Shown here: in pieces, positions 9,004-17,747 of the stretch
Layout: each line of letters begins with the position of its first letter
How positions within the stretch are numbered: the first letter of the stretch is position 1
Assembly (NCBI RefSeq): GCF_017315985.1
Contig: NZ_JAFLVR010000032.1
Location: 1-64,000 of the forward strand
DNA: 64,000 nt
Reading direction: 5' to 3'
Source: Candidatus Enterococcus murrayae
GTDB lineage: Bacteria; Bacillota; Bacilli; Lactobacillales; Enterococcaceae
Made by a program: the position numbers and the translations under genes
Notes under the pieces: generated by a model
What the model saw: only the letters and a program-made list of their open reading frames with translations
What the model was told of the DNA's origin: nothing
The model's database searches: none

Positions 9004-9837
9004 ATGAAATATGAAAAAATCTCACCAACAGATAATTACCCGTATAAAATATTTTCATTTCATTCGAAATCATCGGATCGTCTGATTCCTCCTCATTGGC
9101 ATGAAAGTCTTGAGCTGCTTTTTTGTTTTTCTGGCGAGTTGGAAGTCATCTTTGCTGGCCAGACCTATCATTTGAAAGCAAAGGAATTCATTATTATCAA
9201 TTCGAATCATGTTCATTCAACAAGAAGTCCAGTGTTAGGCGAATGTTTAGTGATTCAGGTTCCTTTGGAGTATCTGCAAAGAATCACCGAGGAGCAGTAT
9301 TTGAAGAAATTTCTGTTCAAAGCTATACCGGAACAGAAAAATTCGGAGGCACTAGAATGCTTACTGTTTATTTATCAGAATTTTTCTTCGAATGAATTAG
9401 TGAATCATTTATATGTGAAAGCCAAAATCTATGAGTTATTAGCGATTCTTTGCGAAAGTAATACATTTTCCAGCTCGAATATTTATGAAATCAAGTCCTT
9501 TAAATATTTGGAAAAGATGAAAGTAGTCAATCAATACATTCAGGATCACTACGCTCAAAATTTAATGATCGAAGAGGTGGCGAAGATTTTCAATTACAAT
9601 CCGTCTTATTTTTCCCGCTTTTATAAAAAGTTTATGGGGATCACTTTTACCGAATATCTCAATTCTATTCGGTTGGATGCAGCTTACAAAGAAATGCGCG
9701 ATACGGATAAGACGATTCTGGAAATCGGGTTGAATAATGGGTTTGCTACGAATAAAACTTTTTACAATGTTTTTCGTAATAAATTTGGCATGTCGCCGCA
9801 AAAATTTCGTAAGCAATTTCTAAAAAAAAGTAATTAA
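9004..9837 (+). CDS. AraC-family regulator with cupin sensor domain
   Basis: A 277-residue regulator. The N-terminal cupin (~20-85) has the metal/ligand-type motif PPHWHESLELLFCFSGE. The C-terminal AraC domain (~175-277) has two HTHs: MIEEVAKIFNYNPSYFSRFYKK and ILEIGLNNGFATNKTFYNVF. The ending GMSPQKFRKQF is typical of the family. It lies directly upstream of, and in the same direction as, the EIIC/GH3 operon. Three CGACT repeats lie between it and that operon's -10, so it probably activates them in response to a beta-glucoside. The ligand is inference. Confidence 0.88.
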   Translation: MKYEKISPTDNYPYKIFSFHSKSSDRLIPPHWHESLELLFCFSGELEVIFAGQTYHLKAKEFIIINSNHVHSTRSPVLGECLVIQVPLEYLQRITEEQYLKKFLFKAIPEQKNSEALECLLFIYQNFSSNELVNHLYVKAKIYELLAILCESNTFSSSNIYEIKSFKYLEKMKVVNQYIQDHYAQNLMIEEVAKIFNYNPSYFSRFYKKFMGITFTEYLNSIRLDAAYKEMRDTDKTILEIGLNNGFATNKTFYNVFRNKFGMSPQKFRKQFLKKSN

Positions 9838-9865
9838 ATTTCCACTTTGTCGTAAAAAAGCGGAA

Positions 9866-9907
9866 CGACTTGGAGCGACTATCGACTCTATAATGAAAGC
9901 GTTATAA
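9866..9907 (+). promoter_or_regulatory. activator-type promoter of EIIC/GH3 operon with CGACT repeats and cre-like box
   Basis: CGACT occurs at 9866-9870, 9876-9880 and 9883-9887. A perfect -10 TATAAT lies at 9889-9894 with no recognisable -35 at 17 bp, as expected for an AraC-activated promoter. ATGAAAGCGTTATAA at 9893-9907 overlaps the -10 and resembles a CcpA cre with one key mismatch. The assignment of repeats to the AraC protein is inferred. Confidence 0.5.
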
Positions 9908-9933
9908 CAATCGTTTGATGAGGAGGAGCAACA

Positions 9934-11211
9934 TTGAAAGAAAAAATCACAAAGCTGTTTAACAAATTGAACCCTTGGTTCGATAAGCTGGGGACCAATC
10001 CCTATTTACAAGCGATTTCCGGCGCAATGATGGCGACTTTAGGCCCGCTTTTTATTGGTTCAATGTCGGTATTGATCGTTGTTTTGATGGGGATGGTACC
10101 AGCACTTGCGAAGCTGGATAAGTTGACTGAGCTGCTATCTAAAGTAAATACGATGACTCTCGGCGCACTAGCGGTTTATATTGCTGTCCTGATTGCTTAT
10201 CATTTAGTGAAAAAGCTAGATGAGGAGGAAGATCCGATCTCTGCTTCAATTATTTCGCTGATTGGTTTTCTGATCATTACTCCTTTAGGCAAAATGGCGG
10301 ATGATTCGATGGGTATTCCAACGAATTGGCTGGGGGCACAGGGCGTGTTCTCTGCTTTGATCGTCGGAGTCGTAAGTGCTCGTTTATATTTAGCGATCAA
10401 GCATCGCGGCTGGACAATCAAAATGCCGGCAGGTGTCCCGCCAATGGTGACCAAAACCTTCGAAGCATTGATCCCAACGATCTTGATTGGACTTTTATTT
10501 GCAATTGTTGATTTATTGTTTAGTTTGACAGCGTTTGGCAGTATGCATCAATTTGTTTACAGCATCATTCAAGAACCATTGAAGGGTGTGGGCGGTTCAA
10601 TTGCGGTGATGATTCTATTGAGTCTGCTGCAGCAAGTGCTGTGGTTCTTTGGAATCCATGGAACAAATGTGATTCTGCCGCTAGTTACTCCATTGTGGCT
10701 AGCGATGGATCTGGAAAACTTGAATGCTGTTCAGGCAGGCTTAACACCACCGAACATTGTAGGATTGGCATTCTTTAATATCATTACTTGGAGCGGCTTA
10801 GGTTTAGGACTAGTTCTTTTGATGCTGCGGGCAAAAAGTAAACAGTATCGCCAAGTCGGCAAGATATCGATTGTGCCAGCAATGTTTGGAATAACTGAGC
10901 CGGTTATTTTTGGAACCCCCTTAGTATTGAATTTTGATTTGGCTTTTCCATTTATTACCAATAACGCGATCGCATTGACGTTGGCTTATGTACTGACAAA
11001 GCTTGGAATCGTCGCCAAATTTATGGGGGTTCAAGCGATCTTTGGTTTGCCGATCGGCTTCCATGCCGCAGTTGAAGGAAGTCTCTCGATCATCTTATTA
11101 CAATTATTCATCCAATTAATCTTGTCGCCGGTTTTATGGTATCCGTGGTTTAAACGATTAGACTTGCGTACCTATAAAGAAGAACAAGCAGCTGAAGGAG
11201 CTAAAGACTAA
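9934..11211 (+). CDS. PTS cellobiose/lactose-family EIIC permease
   Basis: A 425-residue membrane component of the phosphotransferase system, starting at TTG (9934) behind AGGAGGAG. It has about ten hydrophobic segments. The family motif region is visible as FGIHGTNVILPLVTP, and the conserved GITEPVIFGTPLVLN, which binds sugar. No EIIA or EIIB gene is adjacent, so it must use cytoplasmic EII domains encoded elsewhere. Its stop codon overlaps the ATG of the GH3 enzyme (TAATG), so the two are translationally coupled and should act on the same beta-glucoside. Confidence 0.92.
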   Translation: MKEKITKLFNKLNPWFDKLGTNPYLQAISGAMMATLGPLFIGSMSVLIVVLMGMVPALAKLDKLTELLSKVNTMTLGALAVYIAVLIAYHLVKKLDEEEDPISASIISLIGFLIITPLGKMADDSMGIPTNWLGAQGVFSALIVGVVSARLYLAIKHRGWTIKMPAGVPPMVTKTFEALIPTILIGLLFAIVDLLFSLTAFGSMHQFVYSIIQEPLKGVGGSIAVMILLSLLQQVLWFFGIHGTNVILPLVTPLWLAMDLENLNAVQAGLTPPNIVGLAFFNIITWSGLGLGLVLLMLRAKSKQYRQVGKISIVPAMFGITEPVIFGTPLVLNFDLAFPFITNNAIALTLAYVLTKLGIVAKFMGVQAIFGLPIGFHAAVEGSLSIILLQLFIQLILSPVLWYPWFKRLDLRTYKEEQAAEGAKD

Positions 11212-13430
11212 TGCAAGAAATAAAATTAAGAGAGCTGTTAGATTCGTTGACTTGGACAGAAAAAGTTGGTCAATTAGTCCAATTGTCTGGTGACTTTTTT
11301 CATAGTGAGGAGTTAGCAGTCGGTCCCAAAAAGAAGTTAGGCATTACTCAGGAAACGATTGATGTTGTCGGTTCGGTCTTAAATGTAACCGGCGCGGAAA
11401 CGATCCGAGTTATTCAAGAGAGATATCTGCAAAATAGCCGACATAAAATCCCCTTACTATTTATGGCCGATATCATCTATGGCTATCGCACGATTTTTCC
11501 TATTCCATTAGGTCTAGGCGCCACATGGAATCCTAAACTGATCGAGGAGGCTTACGGTGTGATTGCCCGAGAATCACGATCTGCGGGTGCTCACGTTACC
11601 TATGCCCCGATGGTCGATTTAGTTCGTGACGCTCGCTGGGGACGCTGCCTAGAATCAACAGGAGAAGATCCGCAGCTGAATGCCGATTTTGCAGCGGCGA
11701 TGGTTCGCGGTTTGCAACAGGAGTCCGGTAGAGAGTTTGAAGGGATCGCCTCTTGTGTGAAGCATTTTGCTGCCTATGGAGCTGCGGAAGCAGGAAGAGA
11801 ATATAACACCGTAGATATGAGCGAACGCCGTTTAAGACAAGATTATTTAAGCGGGTACAAGTCGGCAGTCGATGCAGGGGCAAAATTGGTCATGACCTCC
11901 TTTAATACCTATGATGGCATGCCCGCAACAGGCAATGAATTTCTATTAAAAGAAATTTTGCGAGAAGAATGGGGCTTTGATGGGGTGATCATCTCTGATT
12001 ACGCAGCTGTGCAAGAATTGATTGCACATGGTGTAGCAAAAGATGAACGGGAAGCAACTGCTCTAGCGATGAAGGCAACGAACGATATCGATATGAAAAC
12101 AGGCTGCTATGCAAATGAATTGGAATCGTTAGTCACTGATGGGGCCATTGATCCTGAGTTGGTGGATGCAGCAGTCTGGCGAGTTCTGAAATTGAAAAAT
12201 GATTTAGGTCTGTTTGAAGATCCTTATCGCGGCAGTACAGTCGAACAGGAACAGCAAACGCTACTAACAAAAGAAAATAGAAGCTTGGCTCGAAAAGTCG
12301 CACAAGAATCGATCGTCCTATTACAAAATAAAGGGGAGCTGCTTCCATTAGAGGCAAATAAAAACAAAATTCTATTGGTTGGCCCCTACGGCGATGAACA
12401 GGATTTGATCGGATTATGGGCAGTCCATGGCAAAAGCACGGACGTTGTTTCAATCAAGGAGGCCCTTGAAAAAGAATTAGCGAAGGAAACATTTTCTTAT
12501 GAAAAAGGTTGCGGCTTGTTGGCAGATTATCAGTTCTTAGGAGAGTTCGGGGCAACGAAGGAGCAGATTCATTCATTAGGAATGACGGACAACGAACGAG
12601 AAGCAGCATTAAATAAAGCACTCGAAGCAGGTAAGGACGCGGATATCATCATTTACGCAATGGGTGAACACACGATGCAAAGTGGTGAAGCAGGCAGCCG
12701 TACGGATATTTCCTTGCCTCTCATCCAAAAAGAGTTCATAGAGAAAATGACCGAGTTAGGTAAAAAGAATATTTTGATCGCCATCAGCGGTCGTCCGCTA
12801 ACATTTACCAAAGAGGTCGAGCAGATGGATGCGATTCTGCAAGCCTGGTTCCCAGGGACTGAAGGCGGAAATGCCCTTGTTGATATTCTGTTCGGTAAGG
12901 TCAATCCATCTGGAAGGCTCAGTATGGGTTTCCCGGAAAATGTCGGCCAATTACCAATGTATTACAATGAGTTCAAAACGGGTCGTCCGCTGAACAGCAG
13001 TACTCATAGAGGCCGATTTGTTACCAAGTACTTAGATAGCCCGAATGAGCCGCTCTTTCCATTCGGGTTCGGGCTAAGCTACGGAAGGGTAGACTATGAG
13101 GAACTGACAGTAAGTTCAAAGAAAATGACTGATCACTTGACCGTTTCTATCAAGCTGAAAAACCGTTCTGATTACGAATGTCTTGAGACTGTTCAGCTGT
13201 ACATTCAAGATGTTACCGGCTCGGTCGTTCGACCAATCAAAGAGCTGAAAAAATACGAAAAAATAAACCTGCTGCCACATGAAGAAAAGACTGTTGTGTT
13301 TGCTCTTCAGCGTGAGGACTTGTATTACTATATGAAGAATATGCAATTTGGAACCGAAGCAGGCACCTTTAATGTTTTTGTCGGCAGAAATGCCAATGAC
13401 ACACAGCAAGCAGTATTTGAATTACTTTAA
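11211..13430 (+). CDS. glycoside hydrolase family 3 beta-glucosidase
   Basis: A 739-residue cytoplasmic enzyme with no signal peptide. The N-terminal (beta/alpha)8 domain has KHFAAYGAAEAGREYN and the catalytic nucleophile in VIISDYAAV (Asp263). The second alpha/beta domain (~365-580) includes AMGEHTMQSGEAGSR and the C-terminal fibronectin-III-like domain (~640-735) is complete. The architecture and length match BglX-type enzymes. Pairing of GH3 with a PTS permease is less common than GH1 or GH4, because PTS uptake gives a phosphorylated sugar. Either this GH3 accepts a 6-phospho-glycoside or EIIC brings in something the enzyme trims secondarily. A terminator follows. Confidence 0.9.
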   Translation: MQEIKLRELLDSLTWTEKVGQLVQLSGDFFHSEELAVGPKKKLGITQETIDVVGSVLNVTGAETIRVIQERYLQNSRHKIPLLFMADIIYGYRTIFPIPLGLGATWNPKLIEEAYGVIARESRSAGAHVTYAPMVDLVRDARWGRCLESTGEDPQLNADFAAAMVRGLQQESGREFEGIASCVKHFAAYGAAEAGREYNTVDMSERRLRQDYLSGYKSAVDAGAKLVMTSFNTYDGMPATGNEFLLKEILREEWGFDGVIISDYAAVQELIAHGVAKDEREATALAMKATNDIDMKTGCYANELESLVTDGAIDPELVDAAVWRVLKLKNDLGLFEDPYRGSTVEQEQQTLLTKENRSLARKVAQESIVLLQNKGELLPLEANKNKILLVGPYGDEQDLIGLWAVHGKSTDVVSIKEALEKELAKETFSYEKGCGLLADYQFLGEFGATKEQIHSLGMTDNEREAALNKALEAGKDADIIIYAMGEHTMQSGEAGSRTDISLPLIQKEFIEKMTELGKKNILIAISGRPLTFTKEVEQMDAILQAWFPGTEGGNALVDILFGKVNPSGRLSMGFPENVGQLPMYYNEFKTGRPLNSSTHRGRFVTKYLDSPNEPLFPFGFGLSYGRVDYEELTVSSKKMTDHLTVSIKLKNRSDYECLETVQLYIQDVTGSVVRPIKELKKYEKINLLPHEEKTVVFALQREDLYYYMKNMQFGTEAGTFNVFVGRNANDTQQAVFELL

Positions 13431-13432
13431 TT

Positions 13433-13474
13433 TTAGAAGAAGGGCCGCAGCTATGTTGTGGTTCTTCTTTTTTT
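13433..13474 (+). terminator. terminator after GH3 gene
   Basis: AGAAGAA...GC/GC...TTCTTCT stem around CCGCAGC/GTTGTGG, followed by TTTTTTT. Confidence 0.75.
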
Positions 13475-13559
13475 CCAATCCAACTATTCGATTATTCGGC
13501 AGAATTATGGTAAATTGCAGGTAAATTTTGGAGAAGGATCAGCGAAAGGAGTGAGGCGC

Positions 13560-14390
13560 ATGTCAGTTTCTGAAGAGGAAGTACTAAAGAAGATGTATAA
13601 TCTGATTTTGAATCCAAGTACTCGTGAATGGGAACGCTACTTATTAACGACGACTAAAAACGCGTTAGGTCAGCAGAAAAATTTCAAAGAACAATTGGCA
13701 AAGCTGGAAGTTGAGCTGCGTCCGTTGGCTTTGCGGAATAATTTAACACCAGATGTGGCAGATTTCTATCAGGAAATCACCGGAAACACAGCGGTCTCTG
13801 AGCAACTTGTGAAGGAGCAGCATGTTGTGGCTGATCCAGCGTATCAGGAGCGGGCAATTTTTGCAGGCGGCTGTTTTTGGTGTATGGTGGAGCCCTTCGA
13901 ATCTCAGCCAGGAATTATTTCTGTTTTATCCGGCTATACAGGAGGTGTGTTAGAGCATCCCAGCTACGACCAAGTAAGCAGTGGTGCCACAGGGCATGTT
14001 GAGGCAGTGGAGATTATTTTTGATACGCGCAGGGTCAGCTATCAAGAATTGATTGACCTTTATTGGCAAATGACGGATCCCACAGATGCCTTTGGTCAAT
14101 TTCAAGATCGCGGGGCACAGTATCGTCCAGTAATATTTGTTGCGGATGAAGAACAAAAAAAGATTGCCGAGAGGAGGAAACAGGCTGCAATTGATTCCAA
14201 CAGATATAGCAAGCCGATCGTTACAGAAATTAGAGCGGCGGGGCCTTTTTGGCCAGCGGAAAATTATCATCAGGAATTCTATAAAAAGCAGCCGAAGCGT
14301 TACAAAGCAATCAAACGAGAACGTCAGCAATTTTTAATGTATCAGCACCTAAAAGGAAAATTGCGCGAGGGACTGCACCGCAAGAAATAA
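13560..14390 (+). CDS. msrA: peptide-methionine (S)-S-oxide reductase MsrA with N-terminal extension
   Basis: Repairs oxidised methionine. I place the start at the ATG at 13560, which has GAAAGGAG upstream; the frame is open further 5' but that part overlaps the preceding terminator. The MsrA domain begins near residue 98 with [15 protein letters not shown] (catalytic Cys105) and continues through SGYTGG, EVIF-like EAVEIIF and [11 protein letters not shown]. The ~90-residue helical N-terminus ([13 protein letters not shown]...) is found in some lactic acid bacterial MsrA proteins and is not the MsrB domain. The protein has 276 residues. It is followed closely by a separately promoted TetR gene. 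Confidence 0.93.
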   Translation: MSVSEEEVLKKMYNLILNPSTREWERYLLTTTKNALGQQKNFKEQLAKLEVELRPLALRNNLTPDVADFYQEITGNTAVSEQLVKEQHVVADPAYQERAIFAGGCFWCMVEPFESQPGIISVLSGYTGGVLEHPSYDQVSSGATGHVEAVEIIFDTRRVSYQELIDLYWQMTDPTDAFGQFQDRGAQYRPVIFVADEEQKKIAERRKQAAIDSNRYSKPIVTEIRAAGPFWPAENYHQEFYKKQPKRYKAIKRERQQFLMYQHLKGKLREGLHRKK

Positions 14391-14418
14391 AACATTTGAA
14401 GAATCGCTTCAAAAAGAG

Positions 14419-14471
14419 TTGACAATCCTGCTGATAGCGATTATAGTGTATACATACCAACCGAATGTATG
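14419..14471 (+). promoter_or_regulatory. consensus promoter and operator of the TetR gene
   Basis: TTGACA (14419-14424), 17-bp spacer and TATAGT (14442-14447) form a near-consensus sigma-A promoter. Immediately downstream is the inverted repeat CATACcaaccgaatGTATG (14453-14471). It resembles the site before the downstream membrane-protein gene (15190-15208), so both are probably bound by the TetR protein. The operator role is inferred. Confidence 0.65.
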
Positions 14472-14489
14472 AATAAGGGGGTCACACTT

Positions 14490-15152
14490 ATGGCTCGTAA
14501 TAAATACCCGGAGGAAACAGTCAACAAGATTCTAGAGGTATCGAGACAGTTGTTTTTAGAAAAAGGCTATGAGCATACTTCGATTCAAGATATCGTCAAT
14601 AATCTCGGCGGCTTGTCCAAAGGAGCGATCTACCATCACTTTAAATCAAAGGAAGACATTTTAGATGGCGTGATGGATAAGCTTTATCAAAATAATGAGA
14701 ATGAATTAGAGCATCTCAAACGGCTCGAAAAGGATAAAAATATGACTGGATTGCAAAAGCTGCAGGCACTTTTTGCTTCCGCTCTGCAAAATCCACGTCA
14801 AGACGATATGTTTGAGATCGCACCGGATTTTCTTAAAAATCCTCAGATGCTGGTGATGCAGTTAGAAGGAATCTTCAAAGAATCAGCGCCGCATTACGTT
14901 CAGCCGATCATTGAAGAGGGAATCGCTGATGGCTCGATCCAAACAGAGTATCCCAAAGAATTGGCAGAGGTGATCTTGCTGCTGATCAATATCTGGCTGA
15001 CACCGCTGATCCACGATGGTGATTCAAGCAGTGTAGCGAACCGTTTCGCTCTGTTTCAAGAAATGATGGCTAAGCTAGGAATCGAGGTTTTTGATGCCGA
15101 AGCGATTAAACGTTTAGAACAGTTTCGTGAAATCTACGAACAAAAAAAATAA
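14490..15152 (+). CDS. TetR/AcrR-family transcriptional regulator
   Basis: A 220-residue repressor-type protein. The N-terminal HTH is complete: FLEKGYEHTSIQDIVNNLGG followed by LSKGAIYHHFKSKEDIL. The C-terminal ligand domain is helical and not assignable to a ligand. The ATG at 14490 has AAGGGGG upstream; an ATG at 14469 lies within the operator repeat and has no site. The matching palindromes in its own promoter and before the next gene point to autoregulation and control of the small membrane proteins that follow. Confidence 0.9.
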   Translation: MARNKYPEETVNKILEVSRQLFLEKGYEHTSIQDIVNNLGGLSKGAIYHHFKSKEDILDGVMDKLYQNNENELEHLKRLEKDKNMTGLQKLQALFASALQNPRQDDMFEIAPDFLKNPQMLVMQLEGIFKESAPHYVQPIIEEGIADGSIQTEYPKELAEVILLLINIWLTPLIHDGDSSSVANRFALFQEMMAKLGIEVFDAEAIKRLEQFREIYEQKK

Positions 15153-15153
15153 G

Positions 15154-15181
15154 TACTGCCTTCAATGGCAGTTTTATTTTA
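15154..15181 (+). terminator. terminator after TetR gene
   Basis: ACTGCC, loop TTCAAT, GGCAGT, then TTTTATTTT. Confidence 0.75.
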
Positions 15182-15188
15182 AAGTTAT

Positions 15189-15208
15189 ACATACCGTCGT
15201 TCGGTATT
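15189..15208 (+). promoter_or_regulatory. second TetR-type operator
   Basis: ATACCGtcgttCGGTAT (15191-15207) is a perfect 6-bp inverted repeat. With its flank CATACC it aligns base for base with the TetR promoter site 0.7 kb upstream. It lies between the TetR terminator and the membrane-protein gene, near a weak TATACA (15186-15191). Confidence 0.55.
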
Positions 15209-15281
15209 TAAAATGGCAATCTTCGTTTTATTAAAAATATGAAGCGAATAAATTATAAAAAAATCAAAAGGAGTGTTCAAA

Positions 15282-15641
15282 ATGGAACAAAAAATGAATG
15301 AAAGAAATGTGTATGGTGCAAATGGCGGCAATCGAAAGGAAAAAAATATGATGGAAAAAATAGTTGGCGGAATCGCCGTAGTCTTCTCAGGAATGTTTAT
15401 TGTACCGATTTTATCGGTGTTGTCAGGCGCTTTTGGACTGATCGGTATCGGTTTGCCGGCGATCACTTTGTTAAATCTTTTTGGGCTCACCCATATCCCA
15501 TTTAATGTATTATTCGTAACCTTGACCGGATTTCCGCAGATCTTCGTTGGCTTTCTGGTAGGCATGATCTTTATCGCTCTATCTTTCATCTGCGGAAGCA
15601 TATTGAAAAAATATGCAGCCATGGCGAAGCGCACGTTTTAA
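15282..15641 (+). CDS. small membrane protein, DUF1700-like
   Basis: A 119-residue protein starting at the ATG at 15282 behind AAAGGAG. A polar N-terminus (~20 residues) is followed by three or four hydrophobic segments: GIAVVFSGMFIVPILSVL, FGLIGIGLPAITLLNLF, LFVTLTGFPQIFVGFLVG and MIFIALSFICGSIL. The Gly-rich pattern recalls the membrane part of DUF1700/HAAS proteins, but this is weak. Its leader has the TetR-like operator, so it is probably the regulated target. Function is unknown; possibly an envelope stress or small efflux-associated protein. Confidence 0.7.
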   Translation: MEQKMNERNVYGANGGNRKEKNMMEKIVGGIAVVFSGMFIVPILSVLSGAFGLIGIGLPAITLLNLFGLTHIPFNVLFVTLTGFPQIFVGFLVGMIFIALSFICGSILKKYAAMAKRTF

Positions 15642-15786
15642 AATAGGAAACAATACTTTCTAATAAAGCAAAAGAATCTCCTTTTACTGAAATAATCTGA
15701 GCGACTCGAAAAAATAGTTTCGATCTGAGAAATAGACAGCTATTTTTGAGTATATTAAGTTATGGAAGACGGAAGGAGCGAATAGA

Positions 15787-15972
15787 ATGTTAAAAGTGTT
15801 GTTAGGTTTGGCGATTGCAGGATTGATTCTATCATTTGTGATGAACATTCTTGCAAGGAAAAAAATCATTAATGGTTGGTATGTGGCTATCTCTCTGCTT
15901 CAGGGAGCTTGCTTGGGTGCAATGGTAGGATTATTGATAGTTTTACTAAGCAAGGGCAGAATGATCGTATAA
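15787..15972 (+). CDS. small two-helix membrane protein
   Basis: A 61-residue protein with a clear RBS (GGAAGGAG) and a perfect terminator directly after its stop. Two transmembrane segments are separated by a basic turn: VLLGLAIAGLILSFVMNIL, then ARKKIINGW, then a second helix containing LGAMVGLLIVLL. I do not recognise the family. The 145-bp gap from the preceding gene and the sequence TATTAAGTTATGG ahead of it suggest a separate transcript. Confidence 0.65.
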   Translation: MLKVLLGLAIAGLILSFVMNILARKKIINGWYVAISLLQGACLGAMVGLLIVLLSKGRMIV

Positions 15973-16002
15973 AAAACAGAGGCTGAGCCTCTGTTTTTTT
16001 TG
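15970..16002 (+). terminator. terminator after small membrane protein
   Basis: AAAAAACAGAGGC, loop TGA, GCCTCTGTTTTTTTT. It is perfect and bidirectional. The following gap to 16307 (about 305 bp) is very AT-rich and shows no gene. A TATAAT near 16078 is the only promoter-like word. Confidence 0.92.
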
Positions 16003-16307
16003 TTATAGTTTTATCGATAAAAAGGTTTTAAAGGCGAGCAGAAACTTAATTTTGCAATACAATTGAGAGTTGATGTATATAATCAGCTAAATTCTTCAAA
16101 ATTCATTTATTTTTTTACATTAATTAATAATATGTTAATATTAAATTATAGTTTGAAAGTGATTTGTGATGAGCAAGTCTCTTTTTTTTTCGATAAAGCA
16201 AAAATATAAGGACAAATACGTTATTTCAGTAATTAAAATACGTTTAACTAAAGAATATAATTAAATAAAATTAATGATTAACAATCTTAATTTGGAAGGA
16301 GCGAGAG

Positions 16308-17747
16308 ATGCAGTCTAACGACTTATTGATGGATGATGATCGCTATAAATGGTATCTACTTCAATATTTAGAATTAAATAAAAATGCTTACTGTTCAATT
16401 GATCAACTGGGGGATATTCTTGAGATTTCTCGTTACAAATTGGAAAAATATTTACAGGAGCTTCAGGAGGAGCTGGAGGAAAACCATTTTGAGGCGACGG
16501 TGAAACTTCTTGAGACAGGTGAAATAGAGGTACATGACTTAACCCATGCGATCGTTAAAAAGATGCGGATCTGTTTAGTGGAACGAAGTCTGTCTTATCA
16601 AATTTTTCATCGCTATGTGACAAAAGAGACGAGCTTGGACAAGCAAATCGAAGAGCTGCATGTGAGCCGTTCAAGTACCTATCGCTTGTCTAAACGTTTG
16701 AAGGATCAGCTAGCAGCTGAAGGATTTCAGCTGAAGAAAAATCAATTAATTGGAGATGAATGCGCGATTCGAAGCTTTCTGTTTGGGCTGTACTATGAAA
16801 TGTTTAACGGATTGGCAAGTCCTTTTGATGAGGAAATCCAAAAGCAGGCGAAGGAGGTCTTTCGCCATTTGGAGCACTATTTAAATCTTTCGCTTCCAAA
16901 AACAAAAGAACACAAACTGCTTTTTTTCGTCAGTGTCGCGTTGATTCGCATGGGAAAAAGTCATCCCATAGATCAGGTATACATCGAATATGAAGAGAAT
17001 GCGGCTACAGATTATCTTGTTAAATGGTTGGAGGGCCATTTTTCTCTGACTCCCAAAGAAATGCAGGGTGAGATTGCTGCTTTATTGCTTTTTTGTCAAA
17101 TGATGGAAGTCGATTTAAGGCAAGAGTTGACATTTATTGAGGGACAGGAGATACAGCAGGCAGGAAGGTTGGTCGATGAGTTTTTACACTATTTGGCCGA
17201 GCATTCACGTTTTGAAATCCATCGATTAAAAGAAGACACAGCATTGGTTGACGGATTACTCAGAATCAATCGCAGATGGCTGATCTATCATTTTCGCGAA
17301 ACAACATTTGTGACTAAAATCCAACGTCGCTACTTTCAAGAAATCAATCCCAAGCTGGATGAAATGATTCAAGACTTCATTGAAAAAATTGCTCACCGCG
17401 GACTGTTTCATTCGGATCAAGAGCGAAACAAGCTGTATTACGATTATTTGTTCTTCTTGATTACGCAGATTTCAGTTGAAGAACTGGAGGACCCAGTATT
17501 CATCTGTATCGATTTCTCCCATGGCAGCAGCTACAACGAATACATCCAAACGATGCTGAGTTCATTACAAAGCATGAACATCTGCTATGAAGAGAAATTA
17601 AGCACGAAAACACAAATCTATCTATCTGATTTTCTGATCGATACGCTTCCTTGCCACCAAATGATCTGGAAGCGTCCGCCGACACCAGAGGATTGGGCAG
17701 AGTTTGGCCATTTGTTATTGACTGTTAAAGGAGGCGCCTATGAATAG
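16308..17747 (+). CDS. Mga-family transcriptional regulator
   Basis: A 479-residue stand-alone virulence-type regulator. An N-terminal winged HTH (CSIDQLGDILEISRYKLEKYLQEL) and a second Mga HTH (DKQIEELHVSRSSTYRLSKRLK) are followed by a PRD-like helical region (~190-390) and a C-terminal EIIB-like part. RBS GGAAGGAG precedes the ATG. The next gene starts 8 bp before its stop, and the LPxTG adhesin follows 6 bp after that. This matches the Mga habit of controlling surface proteins in cis. Mga activity can be tuned by PTS phosphorylation of PRDs; which histidines apply is not clear here. Confidence 0.85.
   Translation: MQSNDLLMDDDRYKWYLLQYLELNKNAYCSIDQLGDILEISRYKLEKYLQELQEELEENHFEATVKLLETGEIEVHDLTHAIVKKMRICLVERSLSYQIFHRYVTKETSLDKQIEELHVSRSSTYRLSKRLKDQLAAEGFQLKKNQLIGDECAIRSFLFGLYYEMFNGLASPFDEEIQKQAKEVFRHLEHYLNLSLPKTKEHKLLFFVSVALIRMGKSHPIDQVYIEYEENAATDYLVKWLEGHFSLTPKEMQGEIAALLLFCQMMEVDLRQELTFIEGQEIQQAGRLVDEFLHYLAEHSRFEIHRLKEDTALVDGLLRINRRWLIYHFRETTFVTKIQRRYFQEINPKLDEMIQDFIEKIAHRGLFHSDQERNKLYYDYLFFLITQISVEELEDPVFICIDFSHGSSYNEYIQTMLSSLQSMNICYEEKLSTKTQIYLSDFLIDTLPCHQMIWKRPPTPEDWAEFGHLLLTVKGGAYE

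Noticed and set aside
13458-13559. Upstream extension of the msrA frame
   Set aside because: It runs through the GH3 terminator hairpin; GAAAGGAG directs the ATG at 13560.
15185-15634. 149-codon minus-strand frame opposite the small membrane protein
   Set aside because: It is the complement of a well-supported membrane-protein gene with a proper RBS and operator.
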